Assembly (NCBI RefSeq): GCF_000355695.1 | Contig: NC_020891.1 | Coordinates: 992,001-1,056,000, forward strand | Source of the DNA: Clavibacter nebraskensis NCPPB 2581 | GTDB taxonomy: Bacteria; Actinomycetota; Actinomycetes; Actinomycetales; Microbacteriaceae | Length of the DNA stretch: 64,000 nucleotides | Reading direction: 5' to 3' | Shown: positions 60,218-64,000 of the stretch, in pieces | Layout: the number at the start of each line of letters is the position of its first letter | Numbering within the stretch: the first letter of the stretch is position 1 | Notes under the pieces: model-generated | Told to the model about the DNA's origin: nothing | Seen by the model: only the letters and a program-made list of their open reading frames with translations | The model's database searches: none | Program-made: the position numbers and the translations under genes

Positions 60218-60424
60218 GCGTCACTCCCATCCCGGTGCTCCCCCCGATCGGGGGGACCACGATGCCTGGTCAACTCTGACAGTGCGAGAGGCTCGGCGCA
60301 CGTCCAGGGCACAAGATGTGGAGAACTGAGAGCGGATCTCAAGGAAGGCACCCAAGGTGACCCGGATGTGCCAGCCGTCCCCGCCGCCGCGCCGCTCCCT
60401 CCGACCGCACAGGGCCGGCGACCG

Positions 60425-61030
60425 ATGAGGTGGGAGAACCTCTTCGACGACCTCGAGGGCCAGTGGGAGACGGCGCGGCTCGCTGAGGAGCGCGAGCAGC
60501 GCGACGAGGAGGAGCGCGTGCGCGTCGCGCGCACCGTCTTGCGGGACCGCCTGAGGGCGCTCACCTCGTCCGATCAGGCGCGACCGCTGCGCCTGTCGCT
60601 GTCGGACGGCACGTGGATCGACCTCCGCGCCAAGGTGCTCGGGCGCGATTGGATGTCGGGGGAGCTGACCGTCCCGGGCGATGCGCCGTCGCGCGAGGAA
60701 CGGGCGTGCATCCTCCCCCTCGCCTCCATCCACGCGCTCGCCCTGGATCGCGAGCAGGTGCGGTCGAGCCTCGCGCCGGTCTCCGAGCTCCCGCCCGAGC
60801 GCGGCATCGTCGATCGGATCGGGCTGCCGTTCGTCCTCCGCGACCTCTGCCGACGTCGCGCGCATGTCGAGATGCGGCTCCGGGACACCGTGGTCGGGGG
60901 CACGCTGGATCGCGTCGCCCGCGACCACGTCGACGTCGCCGTCCACGAGGCGGGGAGCCCCCGCCGGGAGTCGGCCGTATCGGGGTACCGGCTGGTGCCT
61001 CTGGCGGGAATCGTCCTCGTCCGGGTCTGA
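60425..61030 (+). CDS. Hypothetical protein
   Basis: A 201-residue protein I cannot place in a named family. The N-terminus is a strongly charged helix (MRWENLFDDLEGQWETARLAEEREQRDEEERVRVARTVLRDRL). The rest is beta-rich (PLRLSLSDGTWIDLRAKVLGRDWMSGELTVPG, ...HVEMRLRDTVVGGTLDRVARDHVDVAVHE) and may form a small barrel. It has no signal peptide or helices. ATG 60425 is at the first residue of the charged helix, with weak ribosome-site evidence. It is divergent from the Rv3235-like gene across a 207-base gap. Codon usage matches its neighbours. Confidence 0.7.
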   Translation: MRWENLFDDLEGQWETARLAEEREQRDEEERVRVARTVLRDRLRALTSSDQARPLRLSLSDGTWIDLRAKVLGRDWMSGELTVPGDAPSREERACILPLASIHALALDREQVRSSLAPVSELPPERGIVDRIGLPFVLRDLCRRRAHVEMRLRDTVVGGTLDRVARDHVDVAVHEAGSPRRESAVSGYRLVPLAGIVLVRV

Positions 61031-61099
61031 TCGTCACCGCCGCGGCAGCATGTGGACAACGCACGACGCCCGCGCGCGCCGTCCCCGACATTGACCGGC

Positions 61100-61738
61100 A
61101 TGCCTGCGACCCCTCGTCCCGCGCGTCCGGCGCGCCGCCCCGTCTGGTTGGATCCCCGCTTCATCGTGGGGCTGGTCCTGGTCCTCGTGTCGACGGGTGG
61201 GGTGGTGGCGCTCCTGCGCTCCGCGGACTCGTCGGTGGTCGTCATGTCCGCGGGATCCGCCCTGGACGCGGGGACCACGGTCCACGCCTCCGACCTCGTG
61301 CCCGTGCGCGTGCGCATCGACGGCGCGGCCGACCTCTACGTCTCCCCGGAGTCCGCCGACGGGCTCGTCGTCACGCGCTTCGTGGGAGCCGGTGAGCTCG
61401 TCCCGCGGTCGTCCGTCTCCTCGGCGGACGCACGCACCACCGCATCGGTCGTCATCCCCACGTCTGCGGGCGCCGACCACCTCGTCGCACCGGGCAACGT
61501 GGTCGACATCTGGGCGGCCGCGGCGAAGGGCTCGGGCACGAACGCCTACGACGCGCCACGGGTCATCGTCTCCGGGGCCACCGTCACCCAGGTCATCCGA
61601 CCCGAGGGCTTCGTCGCGGATCAGGACCACACGCAGGTGCAGCTGACCGTGCCGCGTGAGGACGTGGCCGCGGTCCTGTCCTCCACCGACGCGCGCGACC
61701 AGATGACGCTCGTGCCCGTCGGCGATGCGGGGGCCTGA
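61100..61738 (+). CDS. SAF-domain membrane-anchored protein
   Basis: A 212-residue protein. A Pro/Arg-rich N-terminus (MPATPRPARPARRPVWLDPR) precedes one transmembrane helix (FIVGLVLVLVSTGGVVALL). A SAF domain follows (SALDAGTTVHASDLVPVRVRID...FVGAGELVPRSSV). It resembles the CpaB/RcpC pilus assembly proteins. The next gene, starting 2 bases after its stop, is CpaE-like, so the pair looks like a remnant or specialised Cpa-type module without pilin or secretin genes in view. Confidence 0.8.
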   Translation: MPATPRPARPARRPVWLDPRFIVGLVLVLVSTGGVVALLRSADSSVVVMSAGSALDAGTTVHASDLVPVRVRIDGAADLYVSPESADGLVVTRFVGAGELVPRSSVSSADARTTASVVIPTSAGADHLVAPGNVVDIWAAAAKGSGTNAYDAPRVIVSGATVTQVIRPEGFVADQDHTQVQLTVPREDVAAVLSSTDARDQMTLVPVGDAGA

Positions 61739-61740
61739 GC

Positions 61741-63357
61741 GTGGCGTCCCTGATCCTCGCCCTCCCGCCGCGCGTGGAGGACGCGCTCCTCCGCGACGTC
61801 GTCGAGGCGGGTCACACGGTCCTCGCCCGCGTCACGGGCGCGGCCGAGGTGATCTCCGCGGTCCGGGCGACGACGGTCGATCCCCTGCACCTGGTCATCG
61901 CGGCGTCGCCGACGACGCTCGATCGGGACGTGCTCGCGGCGCTCGACGAACGGGGCGCGCGAGCGGTGGCGGTGGCGTCGAGCGAGGCCGACCGTCGCAA
62001 CGCGCAGTCGCTCGGACACCACGAGGTCGTGGACGAAGCGGCCAGCTGGCGCGAGATCGAGGAGCTGCTGCTCTCGGCGCGCCCGCTCGGGGTGCCCGGC
62101 GCGACGGTGGCGGGCGTCCGTCGTGCGAACGCCGTCGCCGCGCACCTGGAGATCGGCCCTCCCGAGCATGTCGGCTCGGGCGACGCACCCGATCGGGCCC
62201 GTCTCGACGGCGCCGGGACCCGACGGCCGGCGCGTGACCCCGATGCCGGCGCGGACCCGCTCGGCGGCCGGGACGGAGCCGGCGGCTCCTCGCGCTCCCG
62301 CGAGAGCCCGCGCACGCATCCGGCGAGGGACCGGCGAGGTCGACCGCTGCGCGAACGTCTCGGGCTCGTCCGACGCCCGCGCGTGCCGGCTCCGGTCCGC
62401 CCCGAGCGGGATCGAGACGCCGTCGCCGACGTCGACGACGTCGACGGCCGAGGGGAGCCGGTCGGCCGGGTGATCGCCGTCTGGGGTCCGCAGGGAGCCC
62501 CGGGGCGCACCGCGACGGCGCTGGCCGTCGCCGGCGAGGTCGCGGCGGCAGGTCGATCAGCCGTGCTGGTCGACGCCGACGTCCACGGCGGCACGGTGGC
62601 TGCCACCCTCGGTCTGCTCGACGAGGCGCCGGGCTTCGCCGCCGCCTGCCGCCTCGCCGCGGCCGACAGCCTCACGGTGGAGGAGCTGGAGCGGATCGCG
62701 CAGCACCACCCGTCCACGCGTGCCCCGGGGTTCTCGGTCCTCACCGGCATCTCGCGCCCGGACAGGTGGCCCGAGCTCGCCGAGGGCCGGGTCTCCGCCG
62801 TGCTGCAGGCATGCCGGGGCTGGCGCGACTACACCGTGGTCGACGCCTCGTTCAACCTGGAGGACGACGAGGAGATCTCGAGCGACATGTTCGCGCCCCG
62901 CCGCAACGCGGCCACGCACGCGGTGCTGCGCGGCGCCGACCACGTCGTCGCCGTCGTCTCGGCCGACACGGTCGGTCTGTCGCGCTTCTTCCGCGCGTAC
63001 GTGCAGCTCCTCGAGATCGTGGACCCCTCGCGCGTCTCCGTGCTCGTCAACCGGGTCCGCCCCAGCGCAGGCGGCTGGGACGCCGCCAGCCAGGTACGAC
63101 GCACCCTCTTCCGTTTCGGGAGCGTGGAGGCGGCGGCGTACGTCCCCGAGGACCGGGAGTCCCTCGACGCCGCGGTGCTGGCCGGCGCGACGCTCCGCGA
63201 CATCGCGCCGCGGTCGCCCGCGCTCGTCGAGTGGTCGCGCTTCACCCGCACCACGCTCCTGCCTCCCGAGGACGCGCCGCGGCGGGTGCGTCGTGCGGCC
63301 GCGTCCCGGCGTCGAGGCGGCGATCCGGCGGGGGAGGTGCCCGCCCCGCCCGCATAG
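61741..63357 (+). CDS. CpaE/MinD-like P-loop protein with altered Walker A
   Basis: A 538-residue protein. Residues 1-125 resemble a receiver-like domain (LILALPPRVEDALLRDVVEAGHTVLARVTGAAEVISAV). A disordered Arg/Pro/Asp-rich linker runs from about 140 to 240. The C-terminal part is a MinD/ParA-type fold (VLVDADVHGGTVAATLGLLDEAPGFAAA, YTVVDASFN, DHVVAVVSADTVGLSRFF, VLVNRVRP). The P-loop at 249-257 reads GPQGAPGRT, lacking both lysines of the deviant Walker A, so ATP hydrolysis is doubtful. It starts at GTG 61741, coupled to the SAF gene. Confidence 0.82.
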   Translation: MASLILALPPRVEDALLRDVVEAGHTVLARVTGAAEVISAVRATTVDPLHLVIAASPTTLDRDVLAALDERGARAVAVASSEADRRNAQSLGHHEVVDEAASWREIEELLLSARPLGVPGATVAGVRRANAVAAHLEIGPPEHVGSGDAPDRARLDGAGTRRPARDPDAGADPLGGRDGAGGSSRSRESPRTHPARDRRGRPLRERLGLVRRPRVPAPVRPERDRDAVADVDDVDGRGEPVGRVIAVWGPQGAPGRTATALAVAGEVAAAGRSAVLVDADVHGGTVAATLGLLDEAPGFAAACRLAAADSLTVEELERIAQHHPSTRAPGFSVLTGISRPDRWPELAEGRVSAVLQACRGWRDYTVVDASFNLEDDEEISSDMFAPRRNAATHAVLRGADHVVAVVSADTVGLSRFFRAYVQLLEIVDPSRVSVLVNRVRPSAGGWDAASQVRRTLFRFGSVEAAAYVPEDRESLDAAVLAGATLRDIAPRSPALVEWSRFTRTTLLPPEDAPRRVRRAAASRRRGGDPAGEVPAPPA

Positions 63358-63360
63358 GCT
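63355..63360 (+). promoter_or_regulatory. -10 hexamer of a probably leaderless pdtaS transcript
   Basis: TAGGCT overlaps the preceding stop codon and ends 6 bases before GTG 63367. Confidence 0.45.
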
Positions 63361-63366
63361 GTAGCC

Positions 63367-64000
63367 GTGTCCACGCTCAGCGATCTCGTGCATGCCCAGG
63401 GTCTGTCCTCCGACGCGGACGTCGAGTGGCTGCACCTCCTCGTCGGCGACTGGCAGCTCCTCGCCGATCTCGCGTTCGCGGACATCGTGCTGTGGGTCCC
63501 CACCGTGAGCGGCAGCTTCGTCGCGGTCGCGCACGCCCGACCGTCGAGCTCGGCCACGCTGTTCTACCGCGACTTCGTCGGCCAGCCGATCAAGGCGGAG
63601 TGGCGCAAGCAGGTCACCGACGCGCACGAGACCGCGCGCATCATCGACTCGTCCGCGCCGGACTGGTACGAGGAGACCCCGACCCGCGTGCGGGCCGTGC
63701 CGGTGCTGCGTCGGCTGGCCCAGGGCAGCCCCGAGGTCACGGACACCCCCATCGCCGTGATCACGCGCCACACCAACCTCAGCGAGACGCGGACGCCGAG
63801 CCGCCAGGAGCTGACCTTCAACGAGTGCGCCAACGACCTCTTCGCGATGATCGCCGACGGCGACTTCCCCGACCTGGGCTCGCCGACCGGGCCCCGGCGG
63901 GGGGCGCCTCGCGCGTCCGACGGACTGCTGCGTCTCGACGTGGACGGCATCACGACCTTCGCGAGCCCCAACGCCCTGAGCGCCTTCAACCGCATGGGCT
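63367..64000 (+). CDS. pdtaS: Sensor histidine kinase PdtaS (5' part only)
   Basis: The first 211 residues of a kinase that runs out of the window. The N-terminal GAF domain reads WLHLLVGDWQLLADLAFADIVLWVPTVSG and later VITRHTNLS and ELTFNECANDLFAMIADGDFPDLG. The beginning of a PAS domain follows (GLLRLDVDGITTFASPNALSAFNRMG). These match mycobacterial PdtaS (Rv3220c) as I recall it, a soluble HisKA_2-type kinase signalling to the RNA-binding antiterminator PdtaR. GTG 63367 is placed 6 bases after a TAGGCT -10 box. The catalytic part is outside the window. Confidence 0.88.
   Translation, partial: MSTLSDLVHAQGLSSDADVEWLHLLVGDWQLLADLAFADIVLWVPTVSGSFVAVAHARPSSSATLFYRDFVGQPIKAEWRKQVTDAHETARIIDSSAPDWYEETPTRVRAVPVLRRLAQGSPEVTDTPIAVITRHTNLSETRTPSRQELTFNECANDLFAMIADGDFPDLGSPTGPRRGAPRASDGLLRLDVDGITTFASPNALSAFNRMG

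Overview
The window is about 73% GC, densely packed with genes on both strands, and rich in GTG starts and 4-base ATGA/GTGA overlaps. Gene content (WhiB, MtrAB-LpqB, PdtaS, DUF3499, DUF5719, an Rv3235-like protein, GlfT-type galactofuranosyltransferases) indicates an actinobacterium. The absence of mycolate or arabinan genes and the overall style fit Microbacteriaceae, most likely Clavibacter or a close relative; that genus call is an inference. No tRNA, rRNA, CRISPR, IS element or prophage was seen, and no gene-free stretch exceeds 300 bases.

Bases 1-22.9 kb form a cell-surface glycan island. A GT4 glycosyltransferase and a Wzm/Wzt polysaccharide ABC exporter are followed by the complete dTDP-L-rhamnose pathway (rmlD-rmlB on minus, rmlC-rmlA on plus). 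Next come a sugar epimerase-like protein, four GT2 glycosyltransferases, a large polytopic membrane protein, UDP-galactopyranose mutase (glf) with GlfT1-like and GlfT2-like enzymes, a secreted repeat protein, two GtrA proteins and two tandem O-antigen-ligase-like membrane proteins. Together they would supply rhamnose and galactofuranose and build, export and possibly ligate a wall glycan.

Bases 22.9-34 kb hold an acyl-CoA dehydrogenase, manA, galE, whiB2-type whiB, a very large GT2-membrane protein, a DUF5719 protein, a metallopeptidase-family protein, DUF3499 and a phosphomannomutase. This sugar-phosphate and WhiB block is conserved in actinobacteria. Bases 34-37 kb are a CsoR-CopZ-CopA copper-efflux operon under a clear CsoR-type palindrome. 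ahcY follows, then a divergent RDD/SpoIIM pair, and a TetR-controlled MFS/GH3 beta-glucosidase locus.

Bases 45.2-50.7 kb are a translationally coupled minus-strand operon: a multi-pass membrane protein, DUF4129, DUF4350, MoxR ATPase and DUF58. Bases 50.7-59.5 kb contain mtrA-mtrB-lpqB, comF, hpf and secA. A perfect 50-bp palindrome separates secA from a convergent Rv3235-like gene. The window closes with a hypothetical protein, a SAF-domain protein, a CpaE/MinD-like protein with a degenerate P-loop, and the 5' part of the sensor kinase pdtaS. From memory, the order rmlD...whiB2...manB...ahcY...mtrAB-lpqB-comF-hpf-secA...pdtaS parallels the Rv3266c-to-Rv3220c part of Mycobacterium tuberculosis.

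Many genes have a TANNNT -10 hexamer 6-7 bases before the start codon, which predicts leaderless transcripts. GGATCC is strikingly over-represented.
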